Of a stretch of DNA of 11,492 nt, positions 1-5,560 are shown one piece after another; position 1 is the first letter of the stretch; every line of letters begins with the position of its first letter. Made by a program: the position numbers and the translations under genes. Below the pieces are notes generated by a model that was not told where the DNA came from, did not search any database, and saw only the letters and a list, made by a program, of their open reading frames with translations. The stretch comes from Nitrososphaerota archaeon. Its GTDB lineage: Archaea > Thermoproteota > Nitrososphaeria_A > Caldarchaeales > Wolframiiraptoraceae. The DNA lies in contig JAGGVM010000106.1 in assembly GCA_021157985.1 (NCBI GenBank), positions 1 to 11,492 of the forward strand, in the 5' to 3' direction.

Positions 1-2
1 AA

Positions 3-737
3 TTAGAGCCGAAGGACCGCGAGCTCAGCATACGGATCTTAAGCGAAGGCGGTGAAGACCTCGACGTATACGAAAAGCGGGTCCTTAAGTTCCTTAGAAA
101 ATTATCCCGCGGCGATGTTTTAGACACAGCTGATCTTGAGAAATCCTTGGAGACCGAGCTGGCTGATGAGGCTCGATGGGTGATTAGAAATCCGACTTCT
201 AAGCCGGCTCTCAGCTTGATGACAAGCGGTAGGCGCAGGCTCGCACCATTCTCCGTGTTCGCAGCCGTTCTTCTTTTCGCTACAATATTCTCAGCCCAGT
301 TTATGCCGGAGTTCGCCTTAATGATCGAGAAATCCGTAGCGTATTCGGTGATATTCCTCGTAGAATCCATAGTGGCCGTGATTGCTCCCTCAACTCTCTT
401 CGGCAAGTGGAAGGGATCAGCGTATAAGGAAAAACTGGAGTGGGATGCGTTCAGGAAGTTCCTCTCCGACCTGGCCTTGATCAGAAAATATGCTCCTCAA
501 GATCTTTCGATATGGGGTGAATGGCTGGTCTATGGGACGGCGCTCGGAGTCGGAGACAAAGTCGCCGAAGCCATGGAAGCGCTCGGAGTCACCTTAGAGG
601 AAGCAGCAGCGGCGAGAAACATGCCTAAAGCCTTTGCACCGATAATAACGGCAATATCTCCTAAAAGCGAAGGAGGATCTGGAGGCGGGTTCGGAGCGGG
701 AGGAGGATTCGGAGGCGGCGGAGCTGGAGCAAGATAA
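3..737 (+). CDS. DUF2207-type membrane protein, C-terminal part (5' truncated by window edge)
   Basis: The reading frame is open from the first bases of the window to TAA at 735-737, giving 244 visible residues, so the real start lies upstream; the TTG at 147 is an internal Leu codon. The visible part has a charged cytoplasmic-looking stretch (about residues 1-78), two hydrophobic segments (about 81-100 and 110-130), then a soluble region with a pattern typical of DUF2207/YciQ-like proteins: a Trp/Phe-rich helix (EWDAFRKFLSDL) followed by WGEWLVYGTALGVGDKV. It ends in a Gly-rich tail with GGGFGGGG-like repeats, also common in this family. DUF2207 proteins are predicted membrane proteins of unknown function, usually with an extracytoplasmic N-terminal domain that would lie outside the window. 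Family assignment is by pattern recognition. No function can be given. Confidence 0.75.
   Translation, partial: LEPKDRELSIRILSEGGEDLDVYEKRVLKFLRKLSRGDVLDTADLEKSLETELADEARWVIRNPTSKPALSLMTSGRRRLAPFSVFAAVLLFATIFSAQFMPEFALMIEKSVAYSVIFLVESIVAVIAPSTLFGKWKGSAYKEKLEWDAFRKFLSDLALIRKYAPQDLSIWGEWLVYGTALGVGDKVAEAMEALGVTLEEAAAARNMPKAFAPIITAISPKSEGGSGGGFGAGGGFGGGGAGAR
666..734 (+). repeat. Gly-rich low-complexity C-terminal tail coding region
   Basis: Short GGN-rich units code for the Gly/Phe/Ala/Ser tail of the DUF2207-type protein (GGGFG-like units). The repetition is compositional and lies inside the coding frame. It is probably a disordered cytoplasmic tail. Confidence 0.6.
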
Positions 738-758
738 CCACAGCATCAGTCTTCAACT

Positions 759-763
759 AAAAA
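759..763 (-). terminator. Possible oligo-T terminator of tRNA-Leu
   Basis: On the minus strand a run of five T lies 17 bases beyond the CCA end of the tRNA gene. Archaeal RNA polymerase can terminate at short T tracts without a hairpin, so this is a plausible end for the tRNA transcript. A five-base run is weak evidence by itself. Confidence 0.35.
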
Positions 764-779
764 TCATTATTTCCTGAGG

Positions 780-867
780 TGGTGCGGGGGGTGGGATTCG
801 AACCCACGAACCCCTACGGGACAGGAGCCTCAGTCCTGCGCCTTTGACCAGGCTTGGCTACCCCCGC
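780..867 (-). tRNA. tRNA-Leu (anticodon GAG), CCA encoded
   Basis: Read on the minus strand, the gene folds as a complete class II tRNA. The 7-bp acceptor stem pairs GCGGGGG (867-861) with CCCCCGC (790-784). The D arm has a GCC/GGC stem and the conserved GG in its loop. The anticodon stem CAGGA/TCCTG encloses the loop CTGAGGC, giving anticodon GAG (831-829) for Leu codons CUC and CUU. The long variable arm, with a CCC/GGG stem (821-808), is the class II signature expected for Leu. The T arm is GTGGG-TTCGAAT-CCCAC. The discriminator is A (783) and CCA is encoded at 782-780. There is no intron, so this gene is not itself a substrate for the splicing endonuclease subunit encoded nearby. Confidence 0.97.
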
Positions 868-899
868 TCTGCCTCAGAGGCTTGTTTTCCACATGTCTC

Positions 900-907
900 T
901 AAATAAA
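900..907 (-). promoter_or_regulatory. TATA-like box for tRNA-Leu
   Basis: The minus strand reads TTTATTTA 33-40 bases before the mature tRNA 5' end. This would place transcription start about 10 bases upstream of the tRNA, as is usual for archaeal tRNA genes. The box sits directly against the stop codon of the DegT-type gene at 910, so the tRNA may have its own promoter or be read through from that operon. Confidence 0.45.
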
Positions 908-909
908 CG

Positions 910-2088
910 TTATCTCGGGATCTCGGCCGCGTGCTTCTTTATTTTCTGTATGGCTTTTTGCACGTCTTCTAAGTCCTCTTCCTCGGAGAGGAGAACGTAT
1001 TGCGGGATCCAGACCGCCTCCTCTCTTGATGCTCTTTCGACGTTTGGAAGGGGCTTGTTCTGAGGTAGGAAGGGGTAGTCGTAGAGAGGCCTGTAGCCTG
1101 CGTTGCAGGGTATCCCCTCCGCCTGGAGGGCCTCGACGAACTTCCTCTTTGGGAGACCGGCGAACTCGCTTTTATCGTACTTGAAGATGTACAGGTGATA
1201 AGCGTGTCTCGTTATCCGCTTATCACGGCTTAGCGGAGTTACTCCCTCGATCTCTGAGAGAAGTTTATCCAAGATCCGCGCCCCCTTCTCCCTCTTCTCC
1301 ATGAGCTTGGGAGCTTTCTCGAGCTGGGCGATTAAGACAGCTGCCTGGAACTCTGTGATCCTGTAGTTCCATCCATAGATCCTGTGCTCGTACCATGGTC
1401 CTTCCCTAGGTCTCCCAACGTTTCTCAGGGACCAAACCTTGTCCGCTATCTCGTCGATGTTCGTCGTCACGGCCCCTCCCTCTCCGCAAGTTATGTTCTT
1501 GGATTGATAGAAGCTAAATATCCCGGCGTCTCCTATCGCTCCCACCCTTCTTTCCTTCCACTCAGCTCCATGGGCTTGAGCGGCGTCCTCCAAAATCATC
1601 AACGACTTTTCCTCCGCCAGATCGGTTAACGCGTCCATGTCGGCCGGCCTTCCCGCGACGTGAACGGGTATTATGGCTTTCGTTTTATCCGTTACAGTCC
1701 TCCTGGCAGATTCAGGGTCTATTGTATAGGTTTCCGGGTCTATGTCCGCGTAAACGACTTTAAGCCCTAGGTCTAACGCCGAGGTGGCCGTCGCTATGAA
1801 CGTGTAAGCGGGAACAATTACCTCATCACCCGGATTTAATCCCATGGCCTTTAACGCGATCTTTAACGCGACCGTGCCGCTCGCGCAGAGCAGCGCATGC
1901 TTCGCGTCTTGGAACTCGGCGAACTTGCGCTCAAATTCTTCTTGAAACTTCCCACCTACGCTCCATTTCCCACTTCTCAGAGCGGCTATCAAGAGCTCTT
2001 CTTCTCGGCTATCATAGACGGGCCACTTCGGATAAGGCTCTTCTCTAACAGGCTTTCCACCGATTATCGCCGGCAAACCCATCCGCAT
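910..2088 (-). CDS. DegT/DnrJ/EryC1/StrS-family PLP-dependent aminotransferase
   Basis: This 392-residue protein has the usual length for the family. Fold-type I aminotransferases of this group transfer an amino group, commonly from glutamate or glutamine, to a keto-sugar or keto-cyclitol. Visible motifs are the N-terminal GG(K)PVR segment (residues 10-15), the phosphate-binding CASGTVAL (68-75), the PLP-ring Asp in ILEDAAQAHGA (D168), and the Schiff-base lysine in FSFYQSKNITCGEGGAV (K197). The K-x-x-T-x-GEGG form resembles enzymes acting on cyclitols or AHBA-type substrates at least as much as ordinary nucleotide-sugar aminotransferases, so the substrate is open. It is the last gene of a probable operon, 45 bases after the UbiA stop. 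The start is uncertain by two codons: GGGAAGGG touches the first ATG but sits 6 bases before the second ATG at residue 3, which would start MGLPAIIGG. Confidence 0.9.
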   Translation of the reverse strand: MRMGLPAIIGGKPVREEPYPKWPVYDSREEELLIAALRSGKWSVGGKFQEEFERKFAEFQDAKHALLCASGTVALKIALKAMGLNPGDEVIVPAYTFIATATSALDLGLKVVYADIDPETYTIDPESARRTVTDKTKAIIPVHVAGRPADMDALTDLAEEKSLMILEDAAQAHGAEWKERRVGAIGDAGIFSFYQSKNITCGEGGAVTTNIDEIADKVWSLRNVGRPREGPWYEHRIYGWNYRITEFQAAVLIAQLEKAPKLMEKREKGARILDKLLSEIEGVTPLSRDKRITRHAYHLYIFKYDKSEFAGLPKRKFVEALQAEGIPCNAGYRPLYDYPFLPQNKPLPNVERASREEAVWIPQYVLLSEEEDLEDVQKAIQKIKKHAAEIPR

Positions 2089-2133
2089 CCCTTCCCTTAG
2101 GTTTCTCTTAAGGAGATCAAATAGGTTTTCATT

Positions 2134-2988
2134 CTAGAACCCGAGTGATCCCACTAGGAAGGCGGCCAAGGCTATCAGCATCCAGACAAGCGTCAGGTTC
2201 TTGACCTTTAGAGAATTCTCCTTGCTCGGTTCTACTATTATGGAATACGCGCTCCAGATGAAGCCCGCGTCCGCCGCCGCGACCAATGGGAGATAAAGCC
2301 ACGAAACCAGCCTCAGAAGATACGGTAACGGGCTAAGGAATACGGCAACGAGATAAAACACTGCTCCGAGCTTCGCCGCGAACCCGCGTCCCTTGACTCT
2401 GGCCACAGACCGAACATCCCTCAAAGCATCGCCCTCCACGTCGGATATTCCCTTTATCACCTCTCTTCCCAAGTTCGAGAGATAGGCTGGGAGGATGAAG
2501 GTGATGAGTTTTGCAGAGATGTATCCATCCGCTAGGACCGCGCCGTAGATGAAGGGGATGATCACGACGAAGCTTACGATGAGGTTTCCGGCAAACCCGG
2601 TTTTCTTTAACCTCGCATTGTAGATCAACGCTGCTGAGAAAGCTAGGGCCGCGACCAGAAAGCACTGCGGCGAGATGGCGGCCGCGGCGGCGAGTCCTAA
2701 TCCACCTATAATCGAAGAAAGAATTATCGCATCCGCCTCGGAGATTTTTCCAGATGGGATGGGCCTCCAAGGAGCGTTCACCTTGTCGACCTCTCGGTCG
2801 AAGTAGTCGTTGAATCCCATGGAGCTTCCGCAGAGGCCGTAGGCCGTTATGAAAGAGAGAATGAGTTCCTGGATTCTAAGGGAGCGCGTGTCGGAGAGCA
2901 TGATCCCTGCTATGACGGCTATGTACATTAGTATCGAGTTAGGCGGTCTCGTCAAGCTCAGCAGAGCTTGAAGTTTTTCCCTAAGCAT
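2134..2988 (-). CDS. ubiA: UbiA-family prenyltransferase, probable geranylgeranylglyceryl phosphate geranylgeranyltransferase (DGGGP synthase)
   Basis: The product is a 284-residue integral membrane protein with about seven to nine hydrophobic segments. Both Asp-rich motifs of the UbiA superfamily are present: NDYFDREVD (N60, D61, D64, D68) and DVEGDALRD (D183, D187, D191), which bind the Mg-diphosphate of the prenyl donor. The segment ending at residue 136, with YNARLKKTG followed by FAGN, is also typical of archaeal members. In archaea the main such enzyme adds the second geranylgeranyl chain to GGGP during ether-lipid synthesis, and I favour that role. Other UbiA enzymes (protohaem, menaquinone or chlorophyll type) cannot be excluded from motifs alone. 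The start codon lies inside the end of the preceding endonuclease-subunit gene (8-base overlap), implying coupled translation. Confidence 0.88.
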   Translation of the reverse strand: MLREKLQALLSLTRPPNSILMYIAVIAGIMLSDTRSLRIQELILSFITAYGLCGSSMGFNDYFDREVDKVNAPWRPIPSGKISEADAIILSSIIGGLGLAAAAAISPQCFLVAALAFSAALIYNARLKKTGFAGNLIVSFVVIIPFIYGAVLADGYISAKLITFILPAYLSNLGREVIKGISDVEGDALRDVRSVARVKGRGFAAKLGAVFYLVAVFLSPLPYLLRLVSWLYLPLVAAADAGFIWSAYSIIVEPSKENSLKVKNLTLVWMLIALAAFLVGSLGF

Positions 2989-3517
2989 TCCTCAAGTCCA
3001 CCAGCGAGACCCTGTAATATATTACCTCATTCCTCCTATCGACGACGGCTATTACGAGCTCTTTATTCATCTTCCTCGAAGCCGAGGCGAGCTCCAGAAT
3101 CTTCTCGACGCCCACGTTTTTTCCCTCGAGAATCGGGGTGACGAGATACTTCGCGGGCTCTTTCCCGAATTTCCCCCTCTCGAAGACCCTGAACCTTAGA
3201 TCCGAGCTCACCCCATCCTTCACGACGTATCGCCTCTCCCTCAGATCCCTATAAACAACGTAATCCCTCCAAACGTTCTCGTCGAGGCTTTTCATGTAAT
3301 CGAGGAGTTCATTGAAATTGAATTCGCCCTTCGGGCCCAGAACCCGCATCCAGCCTTTCTCCACGAGGTAAAGCGCCTCCGGATAAGAATAAATGACGAC
3401 GTCTTTTCTCGACGGATCCGTTGATCCATAGCCCCGGGACAATAAGCCGTCAGTCTTCTCGTTTTTTTCGGCGATGACTTGCTCCTCGATCAGCCTCGCC
3501 TCGATGACGCCGCTCAT
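2981..3517 (-). CDS. endA: tRNA-splicing endonuclease, probable structural (non-catalytic) subunit
   Basis: The 178-residue length matches single-copy archaeal EndA-type subunits. The C-terminal half follows the family closely: YVVYRDLRERRYVVK (residues 86-100), then a short linker, FRVFERG (109-115), KYLVTP (123-128) and ELVIAVVDRRNEVIYY (153-168). Compared from memory with the M. jannaschii enzyme, the catalytic Tyr falls at S105 and the catalytic His at P121, while a Lys at the third site (K152) seems kept. Loss of Tyr and His suggests the non-catalytic partner in an (alpha-beta)2 enzyme, whose catalytic subunit would be encoded elsewhere. Such enzymes cut introns out of pre-tRNAs at bulge-helix-bulge sites. 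The gene lacks a clear ribosome binding site, has a TATA-like box about 30 bases upstream, and heads the operon with ubiA. It is divergent from the PLD gene, with a 36-base gap. Confidence 0.85.
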   Translation of the reverse strand: MSGVIEARLIEEQVIAEKNEKTDGLLSRGYGSTDPSRKDVVIYSYPEALYLVEKGWMRVLGPKGEFNFNELLDYMKSLDENVWRDYVVYRDLRERRYVVKDGVSSDLRFRVFERGKFGKEPAKYLVTPILEGKNVGVEKILELASASRKMNKELVIAVVDRRNEVIYYRVSLVDLRNA

Positions 3518-3546
3518 AATCCAGTATTCATCATGGAGGGGTTAAA

Positions 3547-3552
3547 GATATA
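3547..3552 (-). promoter_or_regulatory. TATA-like box for the endA-ubiA-aminotransferase operon
   Basis: The minus strand reads TATATC within CTATATCTTTAAC, 30-35 bases before the endA ATG. No ribosome binding site precedes that ATG, so a leaderless or near-leaderless transcript starting close to the ATG fits. The box abuts the proposed start codon of the divergent PLD gene, so initiation in one direction could interfere with the other. Confidence 0.4.
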
Positions 3553-3553
3553 G

Positions 3554-4291
3554 ATGACGTGTCCATTCTTAGACACGGGGCGTAGATCCTTGAGGAAAGC
3601 GGCTTCCGCGGTCCTGATACTCCTAGTGCTCGCTATAGGATTTCTCGCGGGATACGCCGTTAAGTCCTCGTCAACGTCCACGGAAACCATTACCTCGTTT
3701 TCCCTAGAAACCACGACGATAACCGTGACCCAGACGGTTACTCGGATCTCCGAAAAGACGGCGACAATATCCGAAACGATCACGGTAACGAGATCCGCTG
3801 AGAAAACTACCGTGACCAAAACCGAGATAAAGACGGTGACCTTCAAGGAGATCTCAACGGTGTGCTTCCCTAAAATGATGAATGGTTGTGAAAGGCTTTT
3901 ACTCGATTTGATAAAGAGGGCTAACGACAGCATCCACGTAATGATTTACAGCTTCACCCTAGACGACCTCGGAGACGCGTTGATAGAGGCGCGTAAAAGA
4001 GGAGTTGACGTGAAGGTATTGGTAGAGGCGGAGAATGCTTATTCAAAGGGGAGCGAGGTGCCGAAGCTCGTTGCCTCAGGCGTTGAAGTAGCCTTGGACT
4101 CGAATCCATATCTCATGCATAACAAGGTGATGATCGTTGACGGAAAGATCGTCGTAACCGGGAGCTATAATTGGTCATGGTCCGCCGAGAACAGAAACGA
4201 CGAAAACCTCCTAGTTGTGGTGAGCGAAAGCGTCGCCGAAGCCTATGAGAAAGACTTCGAAACATTATGGAGCTCCGCTGAGAAACTTTAA
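3554..4291 (+). CDS. Membrane-anchored phospholipase D-superfamily nuclease-like protein with Thr/Ser-rich stalk
   Basis: The 245-residue product has three parts. Residues 1-36 form a basic N-terminus and a hydrophobic segment (VLILLVLAIGFLAGYAV), read as a signal anchor or uncleaved signal. Residues 38-102 are a Thr/Ser/Val/Glu stalk rich in TVT and TIT units. Residues 103-245 are one PLD domain like the Nuc endonuclease subgroup: an opening CFPK-GCE pair of cysteines (C104, C112), IYSFT (131-135), then HNKVMIVDGKIVVTGSYNWS with the HxK(x)4D set H189, K191, D196 and G203-S204-N206, and NRNDENLLVV. Single-HKD proteins of this type dimerise to build one active site and cleave phosphodiesters. 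Export suggests action on extracellular DNA/RNA or lipid. The ATG at 3554 follows GGAGGGG by an unusually long gap, so the start is uncertain; TTG at residue 13 is an alternative. Its stop overlaps that of the convergent M24 gene. Confidence 0.85.
   Translation: MTCPFLDTGRRSLRKAASAVLILLVLAIGFLAGYAVKSSSTSTETITSFSLETTTITVTQTVTRISEKTATISETITVTRSAEKTTVTKTEIKTVTFKEISTVCFPKMMNGCERLLLDLIKRANDSIHVMIYSFTLDDLGDALIEARKRGVDVKVLVEAENAYSKGSEVPKLVASGVEVALDSNPYLMHNKVMIVDGKIVVTGSYNWSWSAENRNDENLLVVVSESVAEAYEKDFETLWSSAEKL
3665..3859 (+). repeat. Thr/Ser-rich stalk coding region of the PLD-type protein
   Basis: This stretch of degenerate ACN-rich codons encodes residues 38-102, dominated by Thr, Val, Ser, Ile, Glu and Lys with recurring TVT/TIT units. 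It is a compositional protein repeat rather than an exact DNA repeat. In archaeal surface proteins such stalks are often O-glycosylated spacers between the membrane and an outer domain; that role is inferred here. Confidence 0.65.
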
Positions 4292-5448
4292 ATCTCCATT
4301 ATCATTTCCCACCGATTGCAAAATGTTTCAACCCCGTTCTCGGTTACTCTCACCGCATCCTCCCATCTCAGCCCAAAGTCCGATGAATATAGAAACGTAT
4401 CAACCTGGAAAGTCATGTTTCTTTTGAGAACATAATCCGACGTGGTCTCTATCCAAGGAGGTTCAACCTCCATCAAGCCTATTCCGTGGCAAGGGCCGTA
4501 AAGAACGTTTTCTTTTACTCCTTTTCGTTCCGCGGATTTGAGGAATTTCTCCGCGACTTCTTTTGCCGGAATCCCCTCTCTCATTAAATCTCGTGTTTCT
4601 TGATGGAGTTCGAGGCCTATTTCGACTAGTTTTCTAACGTTCTGCGGCATTCGCCCGATAGAAATGGGGCGGCCTATGCTTGAGGAATACCCGGAAACTC
4701 TTGCCCCGATGTTTAGCTGGATGAGCTCGTTCTCTCGGATTTTTTTGTGAGTGGGCCTTGAAATGGCGTGCCTTGTATTTTTCCCCGAGAAAACGTAAAG
4801 CGCGTGCCCTTCATATTCCGCTCCGTTTTCATAAAGCGCTTGTTGAGCTATTCCAACTACTTGAAGCTCCGTCATACCGGGCTTAATTTTCTCCAACACG
4901 GATTCTATAGCTTTTTCCGCGGTTCTCGACGACTCTCTTAATGCCGCTATCTCATTCTCGCTCTTCAGACTTCTTAACCTTCGCAGGATATTATCAGCTT
5001 TCACGAACTCCGTTTCAGGAAGAACCTTTCTTAAACCCTCGATAACCGGTAAAGGCATGATCGCATAACCAGCTATACCGAGTCTTTTCACCTTCCTTCC
5101 ACCTGTTGCTTCCTCGAAAACATCTCTAAAAGTGCTGAGCCTCATCCCAGGGTAATCGGGCTCCGCCGACTCCCGGTACTCGAGCAGCTTCATAATCTTC
5201 TTAATTCTACTCCTGTCTCTCGCGTAGAGCTCGCTTTCAGGGCCTATCAACAGTATTGGGTCGCCGTCTCTTGGAACCACGACGCCAGCAGACTCAAACA
5301 CGGGCCAATAATCCGATAGATATCTAACATTAGCGGGATCAGATTCGTTTGAGTGAGCTATTAGGCAATCCAAGTCTTGTCTGTCTAATTCTCTTTGAAC
5401 TCTTTTGACACGATCAGAAAACTCCGAGTCCGGGATAACAGTCACCAT
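4288..5448 (-). CDS. M24-family (pita-bread fold) creatinase/aminopeptidase P-like protein lacking canonical metal ligands
   Basis: The 386-residue protein has the two-domain layout of the family: a creatinase/prolidase N-terminal domain (about 10-150), then an M24 catalytic domain (about 165-385). The pita-bread landmarks are clear, including LKPGMTELQV-like text at 188-197, GPCHGIGL (318-325) and EDAVRVTENG (363-372). The five metal positions of M24 peptidases (D, D, H, E, E) read N246, S257, H321, D350, E363, so both Asp and one Glu are replaced. The LNIGARVSGYSSS segment is more like creatinase or ectoine-hydrolase relatives, which hydrolyse C-N bonds without two metals. It may therefore be an amidinohydrolase/hydrolase or a non-catalytic relative rather than an Xaa-Pro peptidase; the substrate is unknown. 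It has a TATA-like box at the right distance for a leaderless ATG start. Its end overlaps the PLD gene stop by 4 bases. Confidence 0.85.
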   Translation of the reverse strand: MVTVIPDSEFSDRVKRVQRELDRQDLDCLIAHSNESDPANVRYLSDYWPVFESAGVVVPRDGDPILLIGPESELYARDRSRIKKIMKLLEYRESAEPDYPGMRLSTFRDVFEEATGGRKVKRLGIAGYAIMPLPVIEGLRKVLPETEFVKADNILRRLRSLKSENEIAALRESSRTAEKAIESVLEKIKPGMTELQVVGIAQQALYENGAEYEGHALYVFSGKNTRHAISRPTHKKIRENELIQLNIGARVSGYSSSIGRPISIGRMPQNVRKLVEIGLELHQETRDLMREGIPAKEVAEKFLKSAERKGVKENVLYGPCHGIGLMEVEPPWIETTSDYVLKRNMTFQVDTFLYSSDFGLRWEDAVRVTENGVETFCNRWEMIMEI

Positions 5449-5474
5449 ACATTATTCTAGAACGAGCCGCAGCC

Positions 5475-5482
5475 TTTATAAA
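5475..5482 (-). promoter_or_regulatory. TATA box for the M24-family gene
   Basis: TTTATAAA is palindromic and lies 27-34 bases upstream of the M24 ATG on the minus strand. No ribosome binding site precedes that ATG, so the spacing predicts a leaderless transcript. It belongs to the A/T-rich core of the 112-base divergent intergenic region. Confidence 0.6.
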
Positions 5483-5492
5483 TTTAAAAATA
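5483..5492 (+). promoter_or_regulatory. Possible TATA-like element for pheS
   Basis: TTTAAAAATA on the plus strand would direct a start near 5513-5520 and give pheS a short leader of about 40 bases (to the TTG) carrying its ribosome binding site. TTAAAT at 5501-5506 is an alternative. It overlaps the A/T-rich block that serves the divergent M24 gene. Confidence 0.35.
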
Positions 5493-5560
5493 AAGAGAAC
5501 TTAAATTCTCGTATAGCCTAACGGCTTTCAAGGTGGATTGTTATTGTTTCGGAGCTAAGC

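Noticed and set aside
147..737. Taking TTG at 147 as the start of a 196-residue protein
   Set aside because: The frame is open back to the window edge with DUF2207-like text upstream, so the gene is truncated rather than short.
871..881. Palindrome GCCTC-A-GAGGC followed by a T-rich stretch on the plus strand, terminator-like
   Set aside because: A 1-base loop does not form a normal hairpin, no plus-strand gene ends there, and it lies in the leader of the minus-strand tRNA gene.
2501..2507. GTGATGA-type C-box motifs here and at other sites, suggesting C/D box guide RNAs
   Set aside because: No D box at suitable spacing accompanies them, and they lie inside coding sequence.
3533..3553. ATG at 3533 as an earlier in-frame PLD start
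   Set aside because: An in-frame TAG at 3551-3553 follows directly.
3514..3933. A 139-codon open frame on the minus strand, rich in Val and Ser, overlapping the PLD gene
   Set aside because: It is the antisense of the Thr-rich stalk (ACN codons read as GTN-like text). Its composition is explained by that, and the plus-strand frame has a clear PLD domain.
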